Positions 37,992 to 47,136 of a DNA stretch of 64,000 bases are shown here, in pieces. How positions within the stretch are numbered: the first letter of the stretch is position 1; every line of letters begins with the position of its first letter. The notes under the pieces were generated by a model. It searched no databases, had not been told where the DNA came from, and worked only from the letters and a program-made list of their open reading frames with translations. The stretch lies in NCBI GenBank assembly GCA_041741535.1, contig JBGSJV010000113.1, forward strand, positions 1 to 64,000, given 5' to 3'. This DNA is from M30B19 sp041741535 (GTDB lineage Bacteria; Planctomycetota; Planctomycetia; Pirellulales; Pirellulaceae). The position numbers and the translations under genes are program-made.

Positions 37992-39122
37992 ATGGCCAAA
38001 AAGAAAACCTCGGATGCCGATTCGGCCGCCACTCCCTCTGCGAACGAAATCCAGCGTGCCCCCGCGGAAGATCTGTTTGCACACGAGATGACGGTCTTGA
38101 TCGAGCACGACAAACAGGTGCGGCCGCCCGGATGGAAGATGTCGCCCCGAGCGGTGTTGACATACATTTGTGGCGGAACGGTCGGCGGTCAATTGATTTC
38201 CCCGAAGTATCTCGGCTACCAACGACTTGTGGAAATTGCCATCTCGACGTTGGTGACCGACCGAGCCTTGTTGTTGATTGGGGAACCAGGCACCGCCAAG
38301 TCGTGGTTGTCCGAGCATTTGGCCGCGGCTATCAACGGCGACTCAACCAAGGTGGTTCAAGGCACCGCTGGAACAACCGAAGAGCAAATACGGTACACGT
38401 GGAACTACGCGATGTTGATCGCCAATGGTCCCAGCGATGCGGCTCTGATTCGCAGTCCGATATTTCGCGCGATGGAGTCCGGTACCATTGCGCGCTTTGA
38501 GGAGATCACGCGTTGTGCTTCGGAAGTGCAAGACGCCATGATTTCGTTGTTATCGGAAAAGCGACTTTCGATTCCGGAACTGGCGCAAGAGGTTCCGGCC
38601 GCGAAAGGTTTTTCGGTGATTGCAACCGCGAATACTCGGGATCGTGGCGTCAACGACATGTCCGCGGCGTTGAAGCGACGTTTCAATATTGTGGTGTTGC
38701 CGTCACCAGCGACGTTGGAGATGGAGGTGGATATCGTTCGCCGTCGAGTCAAGGACTTGGCCACGCATTTGGACTTGCAAGCGGCGATTCCCGCCGATGA
38801 ATCGATCGAAAAGATCGTCACGATTTTTCGCGAATTGCGAACCGGCCAAACGTTGGATGGCAAGGCCAAAGTCAAATCACCGAGTGGTGTGTTGTCGACT
38901 GCCGAAGCGATTTCGGTACTGGCCGGCAGCATGGCCTTGGCAGCTCATTTTGGGTCCGGGCATGTTTCCGCTGGCGACTTGGCTTCTGGTATTCAAGGGG
39001 CAGTCATCAAAGATGAAGAAAAGGACAAGACGGTCTGGAAAGAGTACCTGAACAATGTCCTGAAGAAGCGTGGGGCCGAATGGCGGCCACTCTTCGCGGC
39101 TTGCTCGGAGCAAATGTCGTGA
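37992..39122 (+). CDS. MoxR-family AAA+ ATPase, YehL-like
   Basis: The 376-residue protein from ATG 37992 is a MoxR AAA+ ATPase. It has P-loop GEPGTAKSW (Gly97 to about 105), a Walker B variant FEEITR in place of DEINR, sensor 1 ATANTRDRGVNDMSAALKRRF with the Arg finger, and a C-terminal lid helix region. GEPGTAKS is the form seen in the YehL branch. MoxR ATPases act as chaperones that remodel partners held by a VWA protein; a VWA gene lies downstream. The stop overlaps the GTG of the next gene (GTGA). A Lys/Ala-rich N-terminal extension of about 20 residues is disordered. Confidence 0.92.
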   Translation: MAKKKTSDADSAATPSANEIQRAPAEDLFAHEMTVLIEHDKQVRPPGWKMSPRAVLTYICGGTVGGQLISPKYLGYQRLVEIAISTLVTDRALLLIGEPGTAKSWLSEHLAAAINGDSTKVVQGTAGTTEEQIRYTWNYAMLIANGPSDAALIRSPIFRAMESGTIARFEEITRCASEVQDAMISLLSEKRLSIPELAQEVPAAKGFSVIATANTRDRGVNDMSAALKRRFNIVVLPSPATLEMEVDIVRRRVKDLATHLDLQAAIPADESIEKIVTIFRELRTGQTLDGKAKVKSPSGVLSTAEAISVLAGSMALAAHFGSGHVSAGDLASGIQGAVIKDEEKDKTVWKEYLNNVLKKRGAEWRPLFAACSEQMS

Positions 39123-41494
39123 GTGATTTTTGGCAAGTCCAAGTCTTTGGTGTGCGACATCTTTCGCCCAGCGGAGCATGGCATCTCCAGAAGTTTCTCG
39201 ATGCCGTTCAACCCGAGTTGGTATTGGTCGAGGGTTTCGCTGACGCGACGGAGTTGACCAAGTATTGGGTCAAAAAGGAGACCAAGCCGCCAATCGCTGT
39301 CTTGGCGTACACCAAAGATCTGCCGGTTCGCACGTTGGTTTATCCGATGGCGCGCTACAGTCCCGAATTCCAGGCGGTTGCATGGGCTCATCGGCACGAC
39401 GTACGGGTCGAGTTTTTTGATTTGCCATCCGATATTTTTTGGGGGTTGCAAGATCAAGAGTATCGGCTTCGCGATCAATCGAACGCATCAGGAGAGGAAA
39501 AAACGGAAGAAGCAGGCGGCGAAACAACCGAGGATTCTGTTGCTGAGGAGCAGCCGATTCTGACGCCAGCGGCAAGCGGTGTCACACCGACCGTGCCCAA
39601 AGTATCCTTGTACGATCGAATCGCAAAGCAGACCGGTGAACTGAACTACGATACGTATTGGGAACGAAATTTCGAACACAACCAGAGTCCGGGGGCGTAT
39701 CGGTTGGCCGCATTGGAATTGGGCAAGTCGTTACGAGCTTTGGACGATGATCCGGTGCGAGGTCGCGCTGAATGCCTGATTCGGGAAGCCTACATGCGGC
39801 GTCGCGTTGAAGAGGCCGTTGCCAGTGGTGTTCGACCGGAGAAAATTGTCGCCGTGGTGGGAGCGTTTCATGCTCCGGTGCTCAACGGACAATGGCCGGC
39901 AATCACCGACGAAGAACTAGCTCGTTTGCCTCGCCGTGATAGTCTGTTGACGTTGATGCCGTACTCGTATTTTCGGTTATCGGCGCAATCGGGCTACGGA
40001 GCGGGCAACGCGGCTCCGGCGTACTTCGAACTAATGTGGGACGCGTTGCAGGACGATGATCTGGAATCGTTGGCGGGGCAGTACTTGAGCCGAGTCGCGC
40101 GGGAAGTTCGTCACAAGGGCACGCACCGTTCGACCGCAGAGGTGATCGAAGGCGTCCGGTTGGCGCGCACCTTGGCCGCGATGCACGATGGCCAAGCCCC
40201 GACGCTAAGTGATCTGCATGATGCCGCGATTACTTTGCTTGGCCATGGTGAGTTAAGACCGATCGCGGAAGCCTTGGCCCAGGTGGATGTGGGCACTGCC
40301 ATTGGGCAGTTGCCAGACGGCGTCAGTCGCACCTCGATCCAAGAAGATTTTGATCGTGAACTCCTACGTTTGAAGTTGACGAAGTATCGGAGCACGGTTC
40401 GCCAGGATTTGGATTTGGACCTGCGCGAGAATCGCCAAGCGAAAAGTTCTGCTGCCGCATTTTTGGACTTGCATCGGTCGTCGTTCTTGCATCGACTGCG
40501 CGTCCTAGATGTCAAGTTTGCCGAGTTTGTGCCCACGCGTCAGCAAGGGGCCACTTGGGCGGAGAACTGGTTGTTGCAATGGTCGCCAGAGAGTGAAATC
40601 ACGTTGGTCGAATCCGTCTTGTTGGGCGAGACGGTAGAATTGGCCGCCGGTTACAAATTGAAGCAGAGGATCGAAGAGGCCCAGTCAATTGATGGAGCGG
40701 CCGCATTAGTGGCGGATGCCTGTCAGTGTGATTTACCGACCATGATGGAACATGCTCGGCAACGCTTGCAGGGATTGGCGAATGAAAGTTCGGCGTTAGT
40801 CGCAGTGGCTCGAGCTGCATTTCGCTTGCTGCAGGTCGTTCGCTTTGGTGATGTGCGACGGTTCGACACGCAACCCTTGATGCCGTTGATCGACGAGTTG
40901 TTTGTGCAAGGCACCTTGAGTTTGTTCGCGGCAGCCCAATGTGATGCGGCAGCTGCCAAGGAACTGGCGGAGGCTTTGGATCTTCTGAACCGAATTGCTT
41001 TGGAGTTTAGCGACCGGATCGATGAAGCCCTGTGGCGACGGACCCTGCAAGCTTTGTCCGACGCTGATGATCGCAGTCCGTTGCTCTCCGGCTTGGCCTG
41101 CGCGCTCTTGCTCGAACGCGGCTGGATGGACAACGAGTCTCTGGGGCGCGAAGTTTCTCGGCGACTTTCGCCAGGGATTTCCGCCGATTTGGGCGCAGGT
41201 TGGTTCGAAGGATTGGCGTCTCGCAATCGTTACGCGTTGATTGCTAGGCAAGTTTTGTGGGAGCAGTTGGTCGGCTACATTAGCCAACTGGATGATGAAG
41301 AGTTTCGACGATCATTGGTCTTTTTGCGACGTGCGTTTGGGACTTTTGCACCGAATGAAAAACGTAGCATCGCTGAGAACTTGGCCAACATCTGGGGCGT
41401 GGATCCAAATCAAGCCGCCGAAATCTTGGATGGGCAATTGAATGAAGCCGAAGAACAAGCCCTGACCGATCTCAATGACTTCGACTTCGATTGA
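39119..41494 (+). CDS. DUF5682-like protein, YehM-like
   Basis: From GTG 39119 (4-bp overlap with the MoxR gene) the product has 791 residues. It opens with FGVRHLSPSGAWHLQKFLDA then PELVLVEGFADA, which I recognise as the start of DUF5682 proteins ('vRHhGPgsa...vLiEGP'). A later AVVGAFHAPVL resembles the conserved His strand of TraB/ChaN/erythromycin-esterase-like folds, so a metal- or His-dependent hydrolase fold is possible (inference). An acidic linker lies near 125-160. The rest is helical. In E. coli the comparable gene is yehM, of unknown function. The assignment rests on memory of the motif. Confidence 0.78.
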   Translation: MSDFWQVQVFGVRHLSPSGAWHLQKFLDAVQPELVLVEGFADATELTKYWVKKETKPPIAVLAYTKDLPVRTLVYPMARYSPEFQAVAWAHRHDVRVEFFDLPSDIFWGLQDQEYRLRDQSNASGEEKTEEAGGETTEDSVAEEQPILTPAASGVTPTVPKVSLYDRIAKQTGELNYDTYWERNFEHNQSPGAYRLAALELGKSLRALDDDPVRGRAECLIREAYMRRRVEEAVASGVRPEKIVAVVGAFHAPVLNGQWPAITDEELARLPRRDSLLTLMPYSYFRLSAQSGYGAGNAAPAYFELMWDALQDDDLESLAGQYLSRVAREVRHKGTHRSTAEVIEGVRLARTLAAMHDGQAPTLSDLHDAAITLLGHGELRPIAEALAQVDVGTAIGQLPDGVSRTSIQEDFDRELLRLKLTKYRSTVRQDLDLDLRENRQAKSSAAAFLDLHRSSFLHRLRVLDVKFAEFVPTRQQGATWAENWLLQWSPESEITLVESVLLGETVELAAGYKLKQRIEEAQSIDGAAALVADACQCDLPTMMEHARQRLQGLANESSALVAVARAAFRLLQVVRFGDVRRFDTQPLMPLIDELFVQGTLSLFAAAQCDAAAAKELAEALDLLNRIALEFSDRIDEALWRRTLQALSDADDRSPLLSGLACALLLERGWMDNESLGREVSRRLSPGISADLGAGWFEGLASRNRYALIARQVLWEQLVGYISQLDDEEFRRSLVFLRRAFGTFAPNEKRSIAENLANIWGVDPNQAAEILDGQLNEAEEQALTDLNDFDFD

Positions 41495-41526
41495 TTCAAT
41501 TTGCGTGTCGGTTGCGTGTTGGGTGG

Positions 41527-41685
41527 TAACCGTTCACGAAATGTAGGGTGCCGTGGAGCAAGTTGCTGAAAAAACGGGCATCATCGGATGTGGAACCGGT
41601 GAGCACTCGAGCACCTCAAAACTACAAACGTCTGACTTGCGCAACGCACCAGCGTCTGGCATTGACCAACAACCGTGAACGGATA
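41527..41685. repeat. MITE-like dispersed element, copy C
   Basis: A 159-bp segment bounded by TAACCGTTCACG (41527-41538) and CGTGAACGGATA (41674-41685), with the internal box GACTTGCGCAACGCACC (41634-41650). A second, isolated box GACTTGCGGAACACAAC lies about 165 bp further on. The remainder of the 327-bp gap (41495-41821) holds no gene that I can see. Confidence 0.65.
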
Positions 41686-41821
41686 CGTTGGGTGAAAGTA
41701 GAGTGCGAGTAGAGTGAAAGAAAGTCGTGCAATAGAATCGCACTTTCGTAAATGAATAGCGTTAGGCAAAACGCAAAATGGCGACACGGATACAAACGAC
41801 TTGCGGAACACAACGGTCGTC

Positions 41822-42760
41822 CTAAGTGATTCTGGTATCGCAGCGCGGACAAATCTTGCTTTCCGTTGATAGCGATCGACCGCAGGTAGGACATTGAATT
41901 GGTCCAACCAGATTTGCTTCCCAGTGCTTTTGTCTCCGTTCGCGCCAATATGTGAATAGAGCGAAGAGTGGTAGGATGGTAACGCACGAAACCGTACTAC
42001 TCAGAATTGCTTCAGACCAAACGACACCAATCGAGACAAGTGCTGTTGCTGTAATCGAAAAGAGGATTGCCATAACGAACCGAGCGCGACCTGTAACGTG
42101 CATGATGCACACAACGAAAGAAGTCAGCAGGGTCTGAGGTAGAATATAGAGGCTGTACTCTAACGGCCTATTTGAGCATCGATAAACCATTAGTCCTATG
42201 ATGACTGACAAGAATAACGCAACAGCTAAATGCAAATTATTCCACGCACGCGTATTTAAAGGGACGGCGCGAATGGTGAGTCGCGACAGAAAATAGGCAG
42301 TACACGAGGCAAAGACCAAGCCTATACCCACTCCAATCGAGCCATAATGGTTCACCAATGCTAGTATCGCCGCCAACCAGACAACCATTACGCCCAGTGA
42401 AGCGACGGAGAATCCTGCTGTTGGAATGTTAGCACCTTCTACCTGATTCAATTCAACTTCAGGCAGCGAGTGCACCGTCGTAGCGTTTGCGATTTCGTCA
42501 TTTAGTGGTGAAGCAAGCATTTTGGCCCGTTCTCGCATTTCTCGGACTAGACGCTCAGAATAATCAGCTGTGAACGGATAGTCAAATGCTGCCCCGAGCA
42601 ACGCGCCACTCGAAGAGTTCCATCCTCTAACCAAAACTGCTATAACGATACAGACACCTTGCAGAATATAACCAACTCGAAGCGTTTCGTTTACAAAGGA
42701 CCACGTGATGCCAACGGTAGAGCAAGAACAATTGCGACGATGGCGGTTGATTTTGGGCAC
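41822..42760 (-). CDS. multispan membrane protein with C-terminal zinc ribbon
   Basis: The 312-residue frame opens at GTG 42760, which overlaps the VWA gene on the other strand by 53 bp; later starts are possible. It has about seven membrane helices and ends in a zinc ribbon, CPTCGRSLSTESKICPRCDTR, with two CxxC pairs. It lies on the opposite strand in the middle of the yeh-like cluster, next to a repeat element. Its codon use looks more AT-rich than its neighbours by eye. Both facts suggest a late insertion. Function unknown; zinc-ribbon membrane proteins are frequent in planctomycetes. Confidence 0.7.
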   Translation of the reverse strand: MPKINRHRRNCSCSTVGITWSFVNETLRVGYILQGVCIVIAVLVRGWNSSSGALLGAAFDYPFTADYSERLVREMRERAKMLASPLNDEIANATTVHSLPEVELNQVEGANIPTAGFSVASLGVMVVWLAAILALVNHYGSIGVGIGLVFASCTAYFLSRLTIRAVPLNTRAWNNLHLAVALFLSVIIGLMVYRCSNRPLEYSLYILPQTLLTSFVVCIMHVTGRARFVMAILFSITATALVSIGVVWSEAILSSTVSCVTILPLFALFTYWRERRQKHWEANLVGPIQCPTCGRSLSTESKICPRCDTRIT

Positions 42761-43892
42761 CTCGGCCCAAGACTCGTTGAATGATTGCTGTGGGGATTGT
42801 GGATTGACGCCGGAACAAAGCGAAATGGACTTGGCACTGGCCGCGATTTACGACGAGTCCGCCGATAGTTCTGGTAGTGCCGCACGCCAAGCGGGACTCG
42901 GAAGTTCTTCGCCTCGCTTGGCAAAATGGTTGGGCGACATTCGCACGTACTTTAAAGAGGACGTCGTGTCCGTCATCCAGCAAGATGCGATCGAGCGAAA
43001 AGGTCTGACTCAACTATTGTTGGAGCCGGAAACTTTGAAAAACGTGCAACCCAACATCCAATTGGTCGGCACGCTGTTATCGCTGAGTGGTCAGATACCG
43101 GAAAAAACCAAAGATACCGCTCGGCAAGTCGTACAAGCGGTGGTCGACCAAATAAAACTGGCCTTGGAGCAACAAATTCGGCAGGCAGTTCTCGGAGCAC
43201 TCAATCGCAAGGAACATTCTCCGTTGCCTAACGCATCCAACATTGATTGGAAGTGGACCATTGGCCGAAACTTAAAAAATTATCAACCATCATTGGGCAC
43301 CATTGTGCCGGAACGTGTGTACTTTTACTCGCGGGCTCAGAAAACGAACAACTGGACGGTGATCGTTGATATGGACCAAAGCGGATCGATGGCCGATTCC
43401 GTCGTTTACGGAGCCGTGACCGGGGCGATTTTTGCCTCGCTCCCGGCACTCAAGACGCATGTGATTGCCTTTGATACTGAGGTTGTCGATTTGACGGAGT
43501 CCTGCGGCAGCGATCCCGTGGATATGTTGTTCGGTGTGCAATTGGGCGGCGGCACGGATATCAACAAATCGGTGGCGTATTGCGAAAAATTGATCACGGA
43601 GCCGGCCAAGACACTGTTTATCATGATTACCGATTTGTTCGAAGGTGGAAACGAAGCTCAACTGGTGCGCCGTTTGAGCGAGATGGTTGCCAATGGAGTC
43701 CGCTGCATGTGCTTATTAGCCTTAGCGGATAGTGGAAAACCGTGTTACGATGAGAACTTGGCCAGGAAGTTGGCGGCGTTGGGTATTCCGTGTTTTGCCT
43801 GTACTCCAAATCGCTTGCCGGAGATGTTAGAAGGAGCACTGCGCGGTACAAATCTGCAAACCTTGGCCGAACGTATTCGTAGTTCCGCATAA
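42708..43892 (+). CDS. VWA domain protein, YehP-like
   Basis: The 394-residue protein starts at ATG 42708 with AAAGGA upstream. The C-terminal half is a von Willebrand A domain with a complete MIDAS: Asp223-x-Ser225-x-Ser227 in DMDQSGSM, Thr in GGGTDINK, and Asp in MITDLFEGG. The N-terminal half is helical. MoxR/VWA pairs cooperate in assembly or metal insertion, with the VWA protein binding the client. It belongs with the SWIM-HEAT-MoxR-DUF5682 genes but is cut off from them by an opposite-strand gene. It therefore needs its own promoter, or read-through. The helicase gene begins 16 bp downstream. Confidence 0.9.
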   Translation: MPTVEQEQLRRWRLILGTSAQDSLNDCCGDCGLTPEQSEMDLALAAIYDESADSSGSAARQAGLGSSSPRLAKWLGDIRTYFKEDVVSVIQQDAIERKGLTQLLLEPETLKNVQPNIQLVGTLLSLSGQIPEKTKDTARQVVQAVVDQIKLALEQQIRQAVLGALNRKEHSPLPNASNIDWKWTIGRNLKNYQPSLGTIVPERVYFYSRAQKTNNWTVIVDMDQSGSMADSVVYGAVTGAIFASLPALKTHVIAFDTEVVDLTESCGSDPVDMLFGVQLGGGTDINKSVAYCEKLITEPAKTLFIMITDLFEGGNEAQLVRRLSEMVANGVRCMCLLALADSGKPCYDENLARKLAALGIPCFACTPNRLPEMLEGALRGTNLQTLAERIRSSA

Positions 43893-43908
43893 CCCAAACG
43901 GGGTCCCA

Positions 43909-46395
43909 ATGAACTTACAAACCAATCCTGAACTGGAGATGGCATCGGATTACGTTCGGAATACGAACAAACATGTGTTTCTGACGGGGAAGGCGGGAAG
44001 TGGCAAGACCACCTTCTTGCACCAATTAAAAGCGGATCGTTTGAAGCGAATGGCGGTTGTGGCTCCGACGGGTGTGGCGGCCATCAACGCAGGGGGGATG
44101 ACGATCCATTCGCTGTTCCAGATATCGTTGGGTTTGCATTTGCCGGGCGTGGGTCGCAAGTTGGCCACTCCGCAGCCTCGCTTTCGCCAAGAAAAAATTC
44201 GTCTGATTCAGAGCCTCGACTTGTTGGTCATCGACGAGATCAGCATGGTGCGAGCCGACTTGTTGGATGCTGTCGACGAGGCACTGCAACGCATCCGCAA
44301 TCGCCAGCAACCGTTTGGTGGTGTCCAACTCTTGATGATTGGCGACCTGCATCAATTGCCACCAGTTGTGAAAGACGAGGAATGGGAACTGCTCCAGCAG
44401 CATTATCATACGCCCTATTTTTTCGGCAGCTTGGCGTTGCAAAAGACCGACTATGTTTCCATTGAACTCAAGCACATCTATCGACAATCTGACCCTGAAT
44501 TTATCAGCTTACTGAATAGGGTACGCGACAATCAGATCGATACGGCAACATTGCAGAAACTCAATCGCCGTTACGTTGCCAATTATCATCCGCCAGTCGA
44601 CAAGCCCAGCATCACATTGACCGCGACCAACGCTGCGGCGCATCAGATCAACCAACAGAACTTGAATCGTTTGCCCGGCGACCGTCAGCCGTTCAAGGCA
44701 ACCATCACGGGCGATTTTCCACCGAGCAGTTACCCGACCGAAGAAACACTGGAGTTCAAAGTCGGCGCGCAGGTCATGTTTATCCGCAACGATACGGGCG
44801 GGCGGTATTTTAACGGCAAACTTGGCATGATCACGCGGCTTCAGGATGGCGAGATCTGGGTGCGTTGTGCCGATGAGTCAAGTGAGATTCAGGTTGCACC
44901 AATTGATTGGAAGAACGTGACGTACTCGCTCAACGAAGAGACCAAGCAGATCGAGGAGCAAGTCAAAGGTCAGTTTGTCCAGTTTCCACTCAAGTTGGCG
45001 TGGGCGATCACGATTCACAAGAGTCAAGGGCTGACCTTCGAACGTTGTGTTATCGATGCGCAGACCGCGTTTGCGACTGGACAGGTTTACGTCGCCTTGA
45101 GTCGCTGCAAGACTTTTGAGGGAATCGTGCTGCAAACGCCCATTCCAGCCTCGAGTATCAAGACGGATCGAGTCGTTCAAGAATTTAGTCAAGAAGCGGA
45201 GCAAAACTACCCCACCCCAGCCCAATTGGAAGAAGCCAAGCGAGTCTACCAAGTCGACGCGATCCGAGCTTTGTTCGATTTTGGCGATGTTGCTCGTCAG
45301 GTGCGACAGTTTGCGAGATTCGCTCGGGAGCATTCCAACACGGTATTGCCGGAGACGGTCATGCAGTTGAACGGTTTGGAAGCTCGAGTGAATACCGAGT
45401 TGGTTCAAATCAGCGAAAAGTTTGCTCCTCAGTTGGCCCAATATCTTCGGTCGGAAGTCTTGCCCGAAAGCAATGAGGAGTTGCAGGGTCGGATGCCCAA
45501 AGCCGCGGTCTACTTTCTGGAAAAGTTACAAAGTCTATTACAAGACGCGAACAACTGGTCACTGATGTCCGACAATAAGGAGGTGGCGGACACGATGCAG
45601 AAATCGTTGCAGCGTTGGCGTTCCAGTCTTTTTGTTAAACAAAGCTGCTTTGCAACCTGTCAGTCGCGATTTTCGGCGGAAGAACTGCAACGAGCCGTCG
45701 TCAACGCGGAACTGGACTTCCAGAAATTGGATCCGACACCGGACCTCAAATCGATCCAAGTTCCGAAAGGGCTGCCTAATCCGGAGTTGTACAAACAGCT
45801 CTGGCAGTGGCGGCAGGGCCTCGCCCAGAATCGAGGCAAACCTGAATATGAAATCGTGCCCAACAGCACCATTCGCGAAATGTCGATTTATTTGCCGAAA
45901 GATAAAACCGAGATGCTGAAGATGCCAGGCATTGGCAAGGGACGATTCGATCAGCATGGATCAGAATTGTTGGCAATCATCCAGGCCTATCGAAAACAGA
46001 ACTCCATCGCTCCCACGGCGTTGTCCGTGGCGGATAGACCTCCGCGCGGTGTTTCCGAGACAAAACGACTGAGTTACGAGATGTGGAAGGCCGGCGACCC
46101 GGTTGATCAAGTCGCGGCGAAACGCGGGTTGAGTGTGAGCACGGTGGTCGGCCACTTGGCGGAATTTGTCGAACGCGGCGGCATCGAGATTGGCAAGTTG
46201 GCAACGGCCGAACGCGTCTCCGAAGTGTTGGCCTATTGGCAAGCGAATCCCACGTCCAGCTCGGCGGATGCCAAAGTCCACTTTGGTGGCAAATACGACT
46301 ACCCCGAATTACGACTTATCTTCGCGCATTTTCGCCACCTTGCGACGCAATCCACGGGGCGAGACAATGGCGAAACGTCCAACGGGGTGACCTGA
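43909..46395 (+). CDS. Pif1/RecD-like superfamily 1 helicase with HRDC and helix-turn-helix domains
   Basis: The 828-residue protein has P-loop LTGKAGSGKTT (about 25-35), Walker B LLVIDEISM, motif III GDLHQLPPV and the C-terminal motif AITIHKSQGLTFERCVID plus YVALSRC, the standard set for Pif1/RecD2-type 5'-3' helicases. Near residue 645 is an HRDC domain (STIREMSIYLPKDKTEMLKM, PGIGKGR). Near 725 is a RecQ-type helix-turn-helix (SYEMWKAGDPVDQVAAKRG). The HRDC-HTH tail should aid DNA binding. It starts 16 bp after the VWA gene, so it is probably co-transcribed with it and may give the MoxR-VWA cluster a nucleic-acid target (inference). Confidence 0.92.
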   Translation: MNLQTNPELEMASDYVRNTNKHVFLTGKAGSGKTTFLHQLKADRLKRMAVVAPTGVAAINAGGMTIHSLFQISLGLHLPGVGRKLATPQPRFRQEKIRLIQSLDLLVIDEISMVRADLLDAVDEALQRIRNRQQPFGGVQLLMIGDLHQLPPVVKDEEWELLQQHYHTPYFFGSLALQKTDYVSIELKHIYRQSDPEFISLLNRVRDNQIDTATLQKLNRRYVANYHPPVDKPSITLTATNAAAHQINQQNLNRLPGDRQPFKATITGDFPPSSYPTEETLEFKVGAQVMFIRNDTGGRYFNGKLGMITRLQDGEIWVRCADESSEIQVAPIDWKNVTYSLNEETKQIEEQVKGQFVQFPLKLAWAITIHKSQGLTFERCVIDAQTAFATGQVYVALSRCKTFEGIVLQTPIPASSIKTDRVVQEFSQEAEQNYPTPAQLEEAKRVYQVDAIRALFDFGDVARQVRQFARFAREHSNTVLPETVMQLNGLEARVNTELVQISEKFAPQLAQYLRSEVLPESNEELQGRMPKAAVYFLEKLQSLLQDANNWSLMSDNKEVADTMQKSLQRWRSSLFVKQSCFATCQSRFSAEELQRAVVNAELDFQKLDPTPDLKSIQVPKGLPNPELYKQLWQWRQGLAQNRGKPEYEIVPNSTIREMSIYLPKDKTEMLKMPGIGKGRFDQHGSELLAIIQAYRKQNSIAPTALSVADRPPRGVSETKRLSYEMWKAGDPVDQVAAKRGLSVSTVVGHLAEFVERGGIEIGKLATAERVSEVLAYWQANPTSSSADAKVHFGGKYDYPELRLIFAHFRHLATQSTGRDNGETSNGVT

Positions 46396-46417
46396 ATTTT
46401 TTTTGTTGAGGTATTCG

Positions 46418-46969
46418 ATGGAATTCTTGCTGCAGCTTTGGCTGCCGATTTTGATCACGGGTGTGGTGTTGTTCTTTGCTAGTTTTGTGGCATGGACCGT
46501 ATTGCCGCATCACGAAGTTGACTTCAGTCCGCTTCCCGATGAAGACAAGTTAATGGAGACGGTCAAATCGCTGAACCTTACACCTGGTTCCTATATGTTT
46601 CCCCACATGACGCACGCTCAAGCGAAAGATCCCGAGAAGATCGCCAAGTACACTTCGGGCCCACGTGGAACTTTGGTTGTGTGGGAGATGCCCAACATGG
46701 GTAAGAATCTGCTGCTAACTTTCGTTTACTTTTTGTTGATCGCACTGGTAACGGCTTATATCGCTTGGGAAGCACTTCAAGGGCAAACAGTAACGTTCCT
46801 GAAGGCGTTTCAAATTGTCGGTGCCATTGGGGTTTTGACATTCGCCAGCAGTGGTCAACTCAATGCCGTATGGTTTCCGCGACGTACGTTGATGGATTTT
46901 TTTGATGGGATTATTTACGGCGTGTTGATGGGATTGGTGTTTGCGTTGTGTTGGCCAAGCGGAGCGTAG
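46418..46969 (+). CDS. small membrane protein of unknown function
   Basis: The 183-residue product from ATG 46418 has an N-terminal membrane helix (LPILITGVVLFFASFVAWTVL), a soluble part of about 65 residues with the pattern PGSYMFPHMTHAQAKDP, and three more helices to the C-terminus. The 'lkpGsYmFP' pattern is familiar from small membrane proteins in several phyla, but I know no function. It starts 22 bp after the helicase gene stop and could be the last gene of that transcript. Confidence 0.72.
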   Translation: MEFLLQLWLPILITGVVLFFASFVAWTVLPHHEVDFSPLPDEDKLMETVKSLNLTPGSYMFPHMTHAQAKDPEKIAKYTSGPRGTLVVWEMPNMGKNLLLTFVYFLLIALVTAYIAWEALQGQTVTFLKAFQIVGAIGVLTFASSGQLNAVWFPRRTLMDFFDGIIYGVLMGLVFALCWPSGA

Positions 46970-46993
46970 GCATTGTCCAAGCTACAGCGAACT

Positions 46994-47079
46994 TAGCTAC
47001 GTTGGTCTCAGCGTAGTGGGAGCATGGGACGCAGTCCACGTTCTGGCGAACGTAGCGACGCTGGCCACCGCGTGGTGGG
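46994..47079. repeat. dispersed repeat cluster
   Basis: Two related units, TAGCTACGTTGGTCTCAGCG (from 46994) and TAGCGACGCTGGCCACCGCG (from 47052), each followed by a GTRGTGGGAG word, flank CCACGTTCTGGCGAACGTAG (47036-47055). Same family as the copies near 34173, 49991 and 62180. An ATTCACGGTT word just downstream recalls the ends of the MITE-like element. Confidence 0.55.
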
Positions 47080-47136
47080 AGTTCGTTCCATTCACGGTTC
47101 CATCAACTTGCGGGCGGTTTTGGCCAAAGAAAGACA

